From assembly GCF_963666145.1 (NCBI RefSeq), contig NZ_OY762614.1, positions 62,001-126,000 on the forward strand: a DNA stretch of 64,000 bases, written 5' to 3'. Below the pieces are notes generated by a model, which saw nothing but the letters and a program-made list of their open reading frames with translations, ran no database searches and was not told the origin of the DNA. Both the position numbers and the translations under genes were made by a program. This document shows, one piece after another, positions 24,427 through 33,103 of this stretch; within the stretch, counting starts at the first letter, position 1; the number at the start of each line of letters is the position of its first letter. The DNA comes from an uncultured Desulfobacter sp. (GTDB taxonomy: Bacteria > Desulfobacterota > Desulfobacteria > Desulfobacterales > Desulfobacteraceae).

Positions 24427-25079
24427 ATCAATAAACTGTAGAGATTCCGCCCGAGGGTAGCCTGGAATACGCAGGCACCAGCTTGGAGCGGATTTACCAC
24501 CTGTATAAGGCAGGCGCCGGTAGTTGGTCAGCAGGCCAAATGTGCTCGTCCAACCCGCACAAGCGGATGCTTTTTGGGGTCATATTCCGTTGGTGCCCAG
24601 CGCCTACTTTCAACACATTTGCTGCACGCTGAGTGCGACAATCCGTAGCCTTTTTGAATACTATTTAAATTGGGAGCGGGTCAGGATAACATAATAGTTT
24701 TACTTAATAAATACATTTCAAGAGTACCATTCCAGTGATTAAAAGCACCTTGGTTTTACGGCTTTTTCGGATAGGAATTGAGAGTTGACTATTAAAGCTT
24801 GCTATTTATGAAACGATGTCGGACACAACATATTGTGTCTTTTTCATTCAATGATGCAAATGAAACCATCTTTTTTACCCCGGCCGGTGAAAGCGATGTC
24901 GGCACCACCCCGTACTTGCCTTAGGTGCGGGTCTTCTGATGCCGCCGGGCGGATTGGTCGGGCCGCAAAACAATCGGCTGAAAATCAAATTCAAAAAAAG
25001 CTGGAAGGTGCACGCAAAGTCCCCTCTACTTTTTATATCCAGCCTGTAAACGCCGCCGCCCTAAACACTCGCACAAAAA
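24427..25079. other. 653-base spacer, no recognised gene
   Basis: Two different halves. About 24440-24660 is GC-richer and has paired arms CAAATGTG (24537-24544) and CACATTTG (24614-24621), with further partial pairing around them; I cannot assign it to a mobile element. About 24661-24820 is AT-rich. From 24850 the composition returns to that of the chromosome. Short open frames exist, including one at 24833-25120, but they lack ribosome sites and familiar motifs. Confidence 0.4.
24822..24845 (+). terminator. possible terminator after the lipoprotein genes
   Basis: GACACAA and TTGTGTC pair around a 4-base loop, followed by TTTTTTC. The stem is only 7 bp and it lies about 400 bases past the ankyrin gene. 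Confidence 0.4.
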
Positions 25080-25712
25080 TTAAACTGAATCCGGGTAGAG
25101 CCGGCCCCTGTCCAGGGTAAAAAGGGCATGTGTCCCGGGCAATAGCTCCTGTTTTGAATGGGTAACATGAATCACGCAGGCTTTTGTCTTCTCTACAACG
25201 GTCCAAATCCGTTCCTTGACCCGGTCTTTCAAGTCAGGATCAAGGCCTGTGAAGGGTTCATCCAAAAGAAGGAGTCCAGGCTGGATAGAAAGTGCCCTTG
25301 CAATGGAAATCCGCTGGTTCATGCCCCCCGACAATTCCCGGGGATAATGATTTTCAAACCCGGCCAAGTCAAAATCCTTAAAATATCTTGACGCGGTTTG
25401 TTTCGCCATTTTTCCTGACATGCCGGTTGCTTCCAGAGCCAGACTGATATTTTCCCGGGCCGAAAACCACCCGAGCAGCCGGGGTTCCTGGAATACGTAT
25501 CCCAACGGACTTGCATGCACCCAAACCCGACCGTTAGCAGGTCGCATCAACCCTGCCGCCATCTTCAGCAACGTGGATTTGCCGGCCCCGCTCGGCCCCT
25601 GGATGCCCACCACCTGCCCCGGGGCGATATCAAGGTTAAGGTTCTTAAAAAGAGTATGCCGGCCAAAGGCCATGGATACATTTTCAAAGGAGACCGCAGG
25701 CTTCATCGTCAT
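25080..25712 (-). CDS. NitT/TauT-type ABC transporter, ATP-binding protein
   Basis: A 210-residue ATPase of the nitrate/sulfonate/taurine importer group. Walker A is GPSGAGKST, the Q-loop lies in GYVFQEPRLLGW, the signature is LSGGMNQRISIARAL, and Walker B is LLLLDEPFTGLD, followed by the H-loop in VIHVTHSKQE. It is slightly short of the usual 240-260 residues. The ATG at 25712 overlaps the stop codon of the permease gene (ATGA), which decides the start over an upstream reading of 23 residues. Last gene of a five-gene minus-strand run from the TonB receptor. Substrate unknown. Confidence 0.9.
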   Translation of the reverse strand: MTMKPAVSFENVSMAFGRHTLFKNLNLDIAPGQVVGIQGPSGAGKSTLLKMAAGLMRPANGRVWVHASPLGYVFQEPRLLGWFSARENISLALEATGMSGKMAKQTASRYFKDFDLAGFENHYPRELSGGMNQRISIARALSIQPGLLLLDEPFTGLDPDLKDRVKERIWTVVEKTKACVIHVTHSKQELLPGTHALFTLDRGRLYPDSV

Positions 25713-26494
25713 AAACACAGGCCTTTCATCCGCCGCTCCATGGGCCGGAATATGAAAAATTCCATACCTGCGGCCACACACATACTGATCAGGGCCAGGG
25801 CATATAGTTCCGGTGTATCCAGCCGGGTCCGGGCCAGGGCCATGCAGTGGCCGATGCCTTTGTCTGCCCCCATGACTTCGGCCAGAACCGAAACCCGGAC
25901 AATATTGCCCCCGGCAATAACCAGCGCCGAAAAAAACGGCCCTGCCACAGCCATGGCATAGACCTTGACCAGCCGCATTTTAAGGCTGAACCGGTAGACC
26001 CGGGCCATCTCCAGAAGATGACGATCCACCCGGCCCAGGGCATCAGCCAGATTGACAAAAATAATGGGTACCCCCATGCTGGCGGCAATGGAGATAACCA
26101 TCACATCTCCCATACCGAACCAGAGCATAAACACAATGACAATCACCACCCCCGGCACCGTGGTCAGAATCCAGCGCACCGGTTCCACAAGGCCACGGAC
26201 CTGGGGCACCAGACCGGCCACAAGCCCCAGAATCCCCCCGGCCAGGATACCGGCCCCCAGGGCCAGGCCCATGCGCCGAAGGCTCACCAATAAATGTCCG
26301 GCCCAAAACCCTGTGTCGGACAAAAGTCTTGCCGCGGCAGCCAGGGTTTCACCCGGGGCTGGCACCACCAGGCCGGAAAAAGCGCAGGAGGCATGGTGCC
26401 AAGCCAAAAACAGCCCCAAGATGCCCAAACCTGCGAATACCTGTGTCCCCTTCAATGGCAACGTCTGAAACCCAAAACATAAAAAATCTTTCAT
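25709..26494 (-). CDS. NitT/TauT-type ABC transporter, permease
   Basis: A 261-residue inner-membrane permease with about six hydrophobic segments, including VFAGLGILGLFLAWHH, GLALGAGILAGGILGLVAGLV and GVVIVIVFMLWFG. The EAA loop that contacts the ATPase is around LLEMARVYRFSLKMRLVKVYAMAVAGPF. The family is that of SsuC/TauC permeases, which form homodimers. The ATG overlaps the stop of the binding-protein gene by ATGA, and its own stop overlaps the ATPase start, so the three transporter genes are tightly coupled. Confidence 0.9.
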   Translation of the reverse strand: MKDFLCFGFQTLPLKGTQVFAGLGILGLFLAWHHASCAFSGLVVPAPGETLAAAARLLSDTGFWAGHLLVSLRRMGLALGAGILAGGILGLVAGLVPQVRGLVEPVRWILTTVPGVVIVIVFMLWFGMGDVMVISIAASMGVPIIFVNLADALGRVDRHLLEMARVYRFSLKMRLVKVYAMAVAGPFFSALVIAGGNIVRVSVLAEVMGADKGIGHCMALARTRLDTPELYALALISMCVAAGMEFFIFRPMERRMKGLCL

Positions 26495-27429
26495 GGATAT
26501 ACCCCGAACAGTTCGGGCCCGGGTAACACTTTGCCCACGGCGCCTGGATCAAGATCATAGATCTTTTCCAGAAACAACCGGGCCCCATCAAATGCCTTTT
26601 GACCTGTGAGCATCGGGGTGCCGGGCAAGGGCATGCCGAGGCTTGCCAATTCCGGGACTATTCTTTTTGTAATGGCCCGGGTTTCTTTGGGATGTCTTTT
26701 TATCCAATCCAGGGCACAGCCGTACCCCTTGATAATGGCGGCTACCTGTTCCTGCTTATCCAAGGCATCACCGAACACGGCAAAGGCGGATACGCACAAA
26801 GGCCAGCCGTTAAAACGGTCCTCCCAAAGCATTCGCAAATCCAGATGTTTGACCAGTCCCGGTCCCGGCATCTTCCGGGAACGGGCCACAGCCAGGGAAG
26901 CCGCAGGTTCGGCCAGCAATGCATAGTCGGCCCGGCCCATGAGCAAAAAATTTACGGCCTCAAGCGCCCCGCAGGCATGCCGGGTTTCAAGATGCGGTAA
27001 CCTTTTTTCCATAACAATATCAAATACAATTTCAGGCATCTCCCCAGGGCCAAAGGGAAACAATAATGTACCCTGCACCGGCCTCTGGGGAACGGGCCTG
27101 GAACCGACAATCCACAACGGCGATGAAAAGACCCCGGCTATAGTTGTTTTAATCCCTTTATTAAAAAAAATGGCTGCTGCGGACGTGGTCACCACTGCGC
27201 CCTGGATTTTGCCGGCCGCGATCATGGCCCTTGCCTGGTCCGGGGAGTGCCAGGTTATAAACTTGACGGTTTCCCCGGAAAGGCCTTTGTCCGCCATCAC
27301 TGCAAAAACAAGGCTTTCGGCCACGGACGGCCCTGAAATAACAAAGGGGTGAGGTTGAATGACGGCGGCACCGAATGCCGGCAACAACCATATCATCAGT
27401 CCAGCCATAAGCGCGAAAATATGTTTCAT
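26491..27429 (-). CDS. ABC transporter substrate-binding protein, NMT1/SsuA-like
   Basis: A 312-residue periplasmic binding protein. It starts with a signal peptide (MKHIFALMAGLMIWLLPAFG) and shows the NMT1/THI5-like pattern: HPFVISGPSVAESLVFAVMADKG, an FITWHSPDQARAMIAAGKIQGAV strand-helix, and AIFFNKGIKTTIAGV. Relatives bind sulfonates, nitrate, aromatic or thiamine-precursor compounds, so the ligand cannot be named. The ATG at 27429 overlaps the stop of the upstream methyltransferase gene (ATGA) and has a ccaggaaaa ribosome site. A longer reading by 10 residues would spoil the signal peptide. Being fused by overlap to a methyltransferase and a TonB receptor gene is unusual for this family. 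Confidence 0.85.
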   Translation of the reverse strand: MKHIFALMAGLMIWLLPAFGAAVIQPHPFVISGPSVAESLVFAVMADKGLSGETVKFITWHSPDQARAMIAAGKIQGAVVTTSAAAIFFNKGIKTTIAGVFSSPLWIVGSRPVPQRPVQGTLLFPFGPGEMPEIVFDIVMEKRLPHLETRHACGALEAVNFLLMGRADYALLAEPAASLAVARSRKMPGPGLVKHLDLRMLWEDRFNGWPLCVSAFAVFGDALDKQEQVAAIIKGYGCALDWIKRHPKETRAITKRIVPELASLGMPLPGTPMLTGQKAFDGARLFLEKIYDLDPGAVGKVLPGPELFGVYP

Positions 27430-28451
27430 GGGATTTTCCTGGCCGTGACCAGCTCCCATTCATCCACACCCAGGTTAACGGTTCGGCTTTCCACCCTGGC
27501 AAAACCGGCCGATTTCAGATATCCTGCAATCTGCCCCCGTTCGAAAGAGACATCCTGCCCTTCCAAAGCCAGGGAGAGTCTGGACAGGACAATGCCGGCC
27601 GGCCGGGTTCGCTCGCAGGTCAGCCCTTCGTGCAGGCAGATCACAACACCCTTATCGGTTAGCGCCCGTTTAAGACGAGTGTAGAAAGGTTGGGGATCAC
27701 GTACATAATAGAGATTGTGACTGGCCCAGACAATATCATATCCGCTGCCCAGGTCCGTTTCATTGTAATCCCCGGCTATAAAGGATATCCGCTCTGCCAG
27801 TCCCTCTTTTCTAATCTCTTTTTCGGCCAGGTGAACGATGGCGGCCTGGTCCAGGAGCACACCTTTAAGATTTGGATGCCGACGGACCATTTCAGCACCC
27901 ATAAGCCCCGGGCCGCCCCCAAGATCCAAAAGTTTTCGTGCCTCTTTGAACTCCGGCAGGGACTGGACCAGATCGGCAGCCTGCTTTGCCATGCCGGCCC
28001 GCTGGTAGGCTGCCAGATGCGACACAGCTTTTTCCCATTTCACCTCGGAAGCTAAAACCTCACTTTTTTCAACGTCAGGCGGTCCGTTTTTAATGATATC
28101 GGCGATCCGGTCCAAATTTTTATGCTGCATCCCCTTCATCCGGGAAACGAAATTTTTCATATACAAAAGGCTTTGGGAATGAAGGTAGCGCAGGGCAAAA
28201 TGGGTGTCCCGGTATATCCCGTTTTGCTTTTCTAAAAAGCCCATGGCGGTCATGCTGTCCAGAAAAGCTCCTAAAGCCTGGGTGTCTGTGCGGACATCCA
28301 ACGCCCGGGCTACGGCTTGTACCGTCATGCCTTGTTCCAGGACATCGGCTATTTTCAAATCCAAAGCGGCCTGCAAAACCGCCATTTTAACCGGCCCCAC
28401 CAAAATATCGAACAAGGGGTCCATGGGCACATCATTATCATTTAGCTTCAT
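27426..28451 (-). CDS. class I SAM-dependent O-methyltransferase-like protein (copy 1)
   Basis: A 341-residue enzyme of the AcsT/hydroxyneurosporene O-methyltransferase family. The N-terminal part (about 1-90) is the winged-helix dimerisation domain, with LFDILVGPVKMAVLQAALDLKIADVLEQG. The SAM-binding motif is LLDLGGGPGLMGAEMVRRHP near residue 160, followed by VLLDQAAIVHLAEK and motif AGDYNETDLGSGYDIVWASHNLYYV. The usual catalytic histidine of O-methyltransferases is probably in SHNLYY, but this is not certain. The ATG at 28451 lies 2 bases after the TonB receptor stop. It is a paralogue of the gene at 31817. The methyl acceptor is unknown; candidates are an aromatic or metal-binding small molecule. 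Confidence 0.85.
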   Translation of the reverse strand: MKLNDNDVPMDPLFDILVGPVKMAVLQAALDLKIADVLEQGMTVQAVARALDVRTDTQALGAFLDSMTAMGFLEKQNGIYRDTHFALRYLHSQSLLYMKNFVSRMKGMQHKNLDRIADIIKNGPPDVEKSEVLASEVKWEKAVSHLAAYQRAGMAKQAADLVQSLPEFKEARKLLDLGGGPGLMGAEMVRRHPNLKGVLLDQAAIVHLAEKEIRKEGLAERISFIAGDYNETDLGSGYDIVWASHNLYYVRDPQPFYTRLKRALTDKGVVICLHEGLTCERTRPAGIVLSRLSLALEGQDVSFERGQIAGYLKSAGFARVESRTVNLGVDEWELVTARKIP

Positions 28452-28453
28452 CG

Positions 28454-30535
28454 TTACAATCTCCAGCAAAGGGTAATACCTATGGTTCTGGGCGCACCGT
28501 CTTCCACCAGGGTATACCCGGAGGAAGCCACCATCTTCTGGGCGTATTCCTGGTCAAACAGGTTCTTGCACCAGAGCGCAATATCCCATTGTTTCCACCT
28601 GTAACCGGCCTTGAAATTAACCAAGACATACCCGTCATCTTTTAACGTATTTGCGGCATCAAAGTATTGCCGACCGGCCCAGAACACATTGGCCGTGCTA
28701 TACCAGCCGCTCTCATGGGTATAGGAGAATCCGGCATTAGCGGTCAGGTCCGGTGCCCAGGGAAGCGTACAGCCACTGTAATCCTTGGCCGTGCCGTTCA
28801 GGGTCCCTGTCCAGTCATCAATTTCAGCCTGGGTATAGCCCAGGGCGGCAAAGAGTTCCAAATTCGGGATAGGCAATGCCCTTAGTTCCAGTTCCACTCC
28901 CTGGGTGTGCGCATCGGCTGCATTGGTTATTTTCCAGGCGCCAACACTGCCGCCGAGCACCTCTTCTCTGATCTGTTTATCTGTAATGTCCGTATAGAAC
29001 ACTGAAAAATCGGCTCTCAGGCGGTTATCAAAAAAAGAGGTTTTAATCCCGGCTTCATAGTTTCTTGTGTATTCGGGGTCATAGGCAAAATTATCTTGGT
29101 TTGTGGCGGAGTAGACGTCATAACCGCCGGCCATCCAGCCCGTGGAAAAAGTCAGGTACCCCATGGTGTCCCGGGAAAATTTCCAGGATAAAGAGGCCAT
29201 GGGCAGCAATTGGGTGTCTGTGATGTCCCGGTCATACACTGTGGCTTCCGAAGCCGTTGTATAAATCTGGGAACCGGATGCAGCGGCATGGTCCAGGCGC
29301 AGGCCTGCGGTGGCGGTCAGCTTTTGGGTCAAGGCTTTGGAAACCCGGCCGAACAGGGCCAGGCGGTCGGTCTCCGCTTGGGTGATCCGGGTGTTGGCTA
29401 AAGATGCGTTGACATGTTCAAGTGCCCAGTCGTTGTCCAGATCTTCTGTGGATACATAGGCGCCCAAAAGCCAGGAGGAAAAAAATCGGCCCGAAGAAGA
29501 AGACAAACGCAATTCCTGGGTCCAGGATTCCCTGTCGATATCAATGGAAGAGACACTCAGGGGCATAGCGCTCCTGTCCGAATCCATGGTACGCTGCCGG
29601 TTAAAATCCTGATGGGAGGTCACTGAAACCAAATCCATACCATGGTATGCATACTTGATAATCAAAGATTGACCAAGGCTGTCCTGCTCTGCCCGGGATG
29701 ACTGGTTATTAATCACGTTATATGTTTGAGTGGCAGACGGCCCGTCCAGGTACCTGAGATCGTCAAGCCCCGTTTCCCGGTCTGTGCCGTTAAGGGCCAG
29801 GGTAATGTCCAAGTCTTCACTGGGCGTGTATCTTAAACTTGCCCGTCCCGTAAAACTGTCATCGTCAGATGCCGTATCGGAATCAAGGTGGATGTTTTCC
29901 ATATAACCGTCCGACATGCTTTTTAATGCCGAAACCGTATAAAACAGCCTGTCTTTTCTTATGGCCCCACCCACCATGGCGCCGGCGGTAAAGGTATCGT
30001 ATGACCCGGCCTCCAGCAGCACACGGGCCCGGGGATCATTGTCCTGGGGTGCTGTCACCATATTGATCACGCCCGAGGAGCTGTTCTGCCCGTAGAGGGT
30101 GGACTGCGGCCCCTTGAGCACCTCAATGCGTTCAATGTCAAAGAGAAACTGGGACTGCATGTAGCTTAAAGGATATGCCACATCATCAATGTAAAATCCC
30201 ATGGGCGAGTACAAAGAGGTATCAATGGTCGAAATCCCCCGGCTGACAAAGGCATCGCCGGAGGTTGCGGTTTTAAAAAACAAATTCGGCACAAATCTTG
30301 TCATCTCTTCGGTGGTCCTGATGTTCTGCTCATCTATGATCTGGGCATCCATCACGGATATGCTGATAGGCGTATCTTTGGCCAGGGTTTCCTGTTTTGG
30401 CGAGGTGACCACCACAGTGCCTAAATCAACCTGGTCCGGTTGTCCCCATACTCCGTTCACCGGCATCATGAAACAGGCTGCCGCCGCTATTGCCGCCACC
30501 AGGCCGAACCGCTTACCTTTTCCTAATATCCGCAT
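28454..30535 (-). CDS. TonB-dependent outer-membrane receptor
   Basis: A 693-residue outer-membrane transporter. After the signal peptide (FGLVAAIAAAACFMMPVNGVWG) comes a TonB-box-like LGTVVVTSPK, then the plug domain with FVPNLFFKTATSGDAFVSRG, the YIDDVAY strand and IERIEVLKGPQSTLYGQNSSSGVINMVT. The barrel ends in an aromatic-rich strand closing GITLCWRL. It belongs to the broad FecA/FyuA-like group and would import a siderophore, cobalamin or other scarce compound using TonB energy. The gene has an aaaggag ribosome site. It begins a five-gene run with a methyltransferase and an ABC importer, and is divergent from a PchR-like regulator. Confidence 0.93.
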   Translation of the reverse strand: MRILGKGKRFGLVAAIAAAACFMMPVNGVWGQPDQVDLGTVVVTSPKQETLAKDTPISISVMDAQIIDEQNIRTTEEMTRFVPNLFFKTATSGDAFVSRGISTIDTSLYSPMGFYIDDVAYPLSYMQSQFLFDIERIEVLKGPQSTLYGQNSSSGVINMVTAPQDNDPRARVLLEAGSYDTFTAGAMVGGAIRKDRLFYTVSALKSMSDGYMENIHLDSDTASDDDSFTGRASLRYTPSEDLDITLALNGTDRETGLDDLRYLDGPSATQTYNVINNQSSRAEQDSLGQSLIIKYAYHGMDLVSVTSHQDFNRQRTMDSDRSAMPLSVSSIDIDRESWTQELRLSSSSGRFFSSWLLGAYVSTEDLDNDWALEHVNASLANTRITQAETDRLALFGRVSKALTQKLTATAGLRLDHAAASGSQIYTTASEATVYDRDITDTQLLPMASLSWKFSRDTMGYLTFSTGWMAGGYDVYSATNQDNFAYDPEYTRNYEAGIKTSFFDNRLRADFSVFYTDITDKQIREEVLGGSVGAWKITNAADAHTQGVELELRALPIPNLELFAALGYTQAEIDDWTGTLNGTAKDYSGCTLPWAPDLTANAGFSYTHESGWYSTANVFWAGRQYFDAANTLKDDGYVLVNFKAGYRWKQWDIALWCKNLFDQEYAQKMVASSGYTLVEDGAPRTIGITLCWRL

Positions 30536-30782
30536 CTCTTCTCCTTTATATTTTCCGATTCAGGGGAGTGTTTATTCACCTCTTTTAAGTCCATACGTAC
30601 CTGGGAAGATATAATTTGCCGAACAGATTCGAACATATTAAGAACGCACAGGCGCCAAATGCATCTGGTGCAATCTTTTTTAAAAAAATAATTGCCAAAA
30701 AAACTGAAAAAATATAGAACCACAATCTATATATTAGCCAAACATAACTATAAATAAATAATATATATATTTAGGCAAAACA

Positions 30783-31760
30783 ATTAAGATAGATATCACC
30801 ATAAAAAATCCGGAGGGTCAATTTGTCCGTTTCCCTGAAAAACAGGCGTTTCCCGGGCCGTGCCGGGAGCGTGTGCGATCTGTCCCCATCGGACTGGGCC
30901 GTGGACGGTTCTTGAATATAGATTGCCCATCGGGGATGGATATCTGCATGAGCCGCTGCTGGTTTGCCGGGGATTATACAGCCAGGATTGCCTGGCCCGA
31001 TCCAAGGCTCACCTTTGTCTTTTGCCTGTCCGGAAACACTGAGACCTTGAACGCCTGCAGCACCTCTCCTTTGGCAATAAAGGCCGGGCAGACATATCTT
31101 CACTATTTTGAAGACCCCATTCTGGAAAGAAGAACCGCCGGGAGAAAAGAGATCCAAGCGGTGGTGATCCGGTTTCCTTCTGAAAAAATTTCCGGCCTTT
31201 TGGGACTGCCCCATGAATCCGGCCCCCAAAGGGCGCTTGCCAAAGCCATTGACCAGGGCCGTTTTTTTCATTCCCAAGCCACTAACTTTACCGCGCAATC
31301 CGTGCTCCACCAGATGCATGCATGCCCCCACCAGGGAGTTGTCAGGCAGATCTTTCTTGAGAGCAAAGCCATGGAGCTTGTGGCATATACCCTGGAGCAA
31401 GCCTTTGACACAGCCCTGCCGGGATCACCGATCCGGGCGGATGAACGGGACCGGATTATGGCCGCCCGGGATATGTTGGTCTCCCGGCTCAAATTTCCCC
31501 CTTCCCTCACCGATCTGGCCCGGCAGGCGGGCATGAGCCACACCCGACTGACCCGGGGATTTAAAAAGGTATTTGGATGCACTGTGTTTGCCTATCTTAG
31601 ACAGGAGCGTCTGGCCTATGCCAAAATGTTGCTTTCGGAAAACAGGCTGACTATCACCGAAGCAGCCTTTGAAGCCGGATTCTGCAGTTCCAGCCACTTT
31701 GCCCAAGCCTTTGGCAAACAATTCGGGATCTCTCCTTCACAGTTCATATCCCGAAAATAA
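30783..31760 (+). CDS. AraC-family regulator, PchR-like, probable non-AUG start
   Basis: The C-terminal 100 residues hold two AraC helix-turn-helix units: LTDLARQAGMSHTRLTRGFKKVFG and ITEAAFEAGFCSSSHFAQAFGKQFG, very like PchR and other siderophore regulators. The N-terminal part is a PchR-type ligand-binding domain with LTFVFCLSGNTE. The first normal start codon in frame is GTG at 30873, but coding-like sequence continues upstream for 30 more residues (IKIDITIKNPEGQFVRFPEK...) to a stop at 30759. The only initiators there are ATT at 30783 or ATA; tttaggc lies a few bases before the ATT. I therefore place the start at 30783, with 30873 as the alternative. It is divergent from the TonB receptor and upstream of a methyltransferase. 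Confidence 0.78.
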   Translation: MKIDITIKNPEGQFVRFPEKQAFPGPCRERVRSVPIGLGRGRFLNIDCPSGMDICMSRCWFAGDYTARIAWPDPRLTFVFCLSGNTETLNACSTSPLAIKAGQTYLHYFEDPILERRTAGRKEIQAVVIRFPSEKISGLLGLPHESGPQRALAKAIDQGRFFHSQATNFTAQSVLHQMHACPHQGVVRQIFLESKAMELVAYTLEQAFDTALPGSPIRADERDRIMAARDMLVSRLKFPPSLTDLARQAGMSHTRLTRGFKKVFGCTVFAYLRQERLAYAKMLLSENRLTITEAAFEAGFCSSSHFAQAFGKQFGISPSQFISRK

Positions 31761-31816
31761 AAGCCATGACCACAACGGCCATGGCAAATAATACAAGCAT
31801 AAACAAGGAGACACCT

Positions 31817-32833
31817 ATGCAATTACCGGATCTCACTCTGACCCCAAAACCGCTTTTCGATTTTCTTTACGGCACCACAAGGTCGTGGCTGATGATAACG
31901 GCCATAGAACTTAAGGTGTTTGACCTGACCATTGAAAACAAAACGGCCCGTGACATTGCAGCAGCCCTTGAAACCCACAAGATCAATACCACACTTTTTT
32001 TAAATGCCTTGTGTGCAATTGAGCTGCTTACAAAAGAGAACGACGCATATCGCAACACCGCACTGTCCGATACCTTTCTTGTTCAAGGAAAGGATTGCTA
32101 CCTGGGGGAACTGTTGATGCATTGCGATCAGTGGCATTTTAAAACCAGACAGCAGATGGCGGAGGCAATTAAAAACGGCCCCGGGCCGGATGCGGAAACG
32201 TTTGATGATATGGGAACCATGTTTGCCGCCCATGTGAAAGCCATGGGTAATTATTCCCGGACCGGTAACGCACAGGGCATTGCAAAGGAGATCAGCAAAC
32301 TGCCCGAATTTGACCGGATGAAAAAAATGCTCGATCTTGGCGGCGCCCACGGTATGGACTGCATTGCCGTGATCCAAAAAAGTGCTGCTTTGAAAGGCGT
32401 TATTTTTGATACCCCCGCAGTGATAAAAATTACCCGGGACATTATTGCCGAATATGATATGGAAAAACGAATCGCCGTCATGGAAGGCGATTATGCAACG
32501 GATCACATCGGCAGCGGTTATGACCTGATTTATGCAAAAGCAACACTGAATTTTTTCAAAGACAATCTGCATCCCTTATTCGCAAAAATCCATGACGCCT
32601 TAAATCCCGGCGGGGTTTTCGTATCTGTTCATGACGGTCTCACCCAAGAAGGCACAAGACCGTCTGATATGGTGATCAGCTGGCTGCCGACCAGCCTCTC
32701 TTCCCGGGATTTGTCTTTTGATCGGGACATTATACCCGATGCCATGCTCGAAGCCGGATTTAGAACGGTAAAGACCACCCCCATCCCCTTTTCCATGTGC
32801 GGATCTATGGATATGTGCATCGGCAGAAAATAA
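31817..32833 (+). CDS. class I SAM-dependent O-methyltransferase-like protein (copy 2)
   Basis: A 338-residue paralogue of the methyltransferase at 27426. It has the same layout: an N-terminal winged-helix dimerisation region (LFDFLYGTTRSWLMITAIELKVFD), the SAM motif MLDLGGAHGMDCIAVIQ, VIFDTPAVIKITRDI, and motif GDYATDHIGSGYDLIYAKATLNFF. The SAM glycine motif is GGAHG rather than GGGPG. At the position where copy 1 has SHNLYY, this one has AKATLNFF, so the residue aligned with the catalytic histidine is missing. It may bind rather than transform its substrate, or use another base. The ATG at 31817 follows acaaggaga. It is co-oriented with the PchR-like regulator. Confidence 0.83.
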   Translation: MQLPDLTLTPKPLFDFLYGTTRSWLMITAIELKVFDLTIENKTARDIAAALETHKINTTLFLNALCAIELLTKENDAYRNTALSDTFLVQGKDCYLGELLMHCDQWHFKTRQQMAEAIKNGPGPDAETFDDMGTMFAAHVKAMGNYSRTGNAQGIAKEISKLPEFDRMKKMLDLGGAHGMDCIAVIQKSAALKGVIFDTPAVIKITRDIIAEYDMEKRIAVMEGDYATDHIGSGYDLIYAKATLNFFKDNLHPLFAKIHDALNPGGVFVSVHDGLTQEGTRPSDMVISWLPTSLSSRDLSFDRDIIPDAMLEAGFRTVKTTPIPFSMCGSMDMCIGRK

Positions 32834-32923
32834 GAACAAACTTTATATTTTTCATTCTCTGGGGCCGGTACCCTTTTTGTGTGGGGTATCGGCATCTCTC
32901 CAAAAATCAAATCTGATTTTGAC

Positions 32924-32943
32924 TTGACTTCAATTGGAATCAA
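32924..32943. promoter_or_regulatory. palindrome overlapping a possible -35 element
   Basis: TTGACTTCAATTGGAATCAA is a 20-base interrupted palindrome centred on CAATTG. It contains TTGACT, which could be a -35 element with TACTCT about 18 bases later. It lies about 160-180 bases before the start codon of the binding-protein gene at 33104. Confidence 0.35.
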
Positions 32944-33103
32944 AGTGTACTCTTACACATAAATCCAATAAGTTATTAATTCATATCACGTTTTTAGCCG
33001 GTTACATCCAAACGTCGTAAGACTGATTCAGCCCATGGCTGTTTTTATATGAAAATTTCGAAAACGAACTCAATTAACAAATTATTAATTTTTGGAGGAT
33101 GTC

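Noticed and set aside
24440..24660. Integron attC site or insertion sequence end
   Set aside because: No GTTRRRY/RYYYAAC pair in the right places, no transposase and no target-site duplication was seen.
24833..25120. Possible 95-residue coding region with CLRC motif
   Set aside because: No ribosome site, it runs into the end of the ABC ATPase gene on the other strand, and composition looks non-coding.
25847..26293. 148-residue plus-strand open frame rich in His and Pro
   Set aside because: It is the antisense shadow of the ABC permease gene; the His/Pro bias reflects the GC-rich opposite strand.
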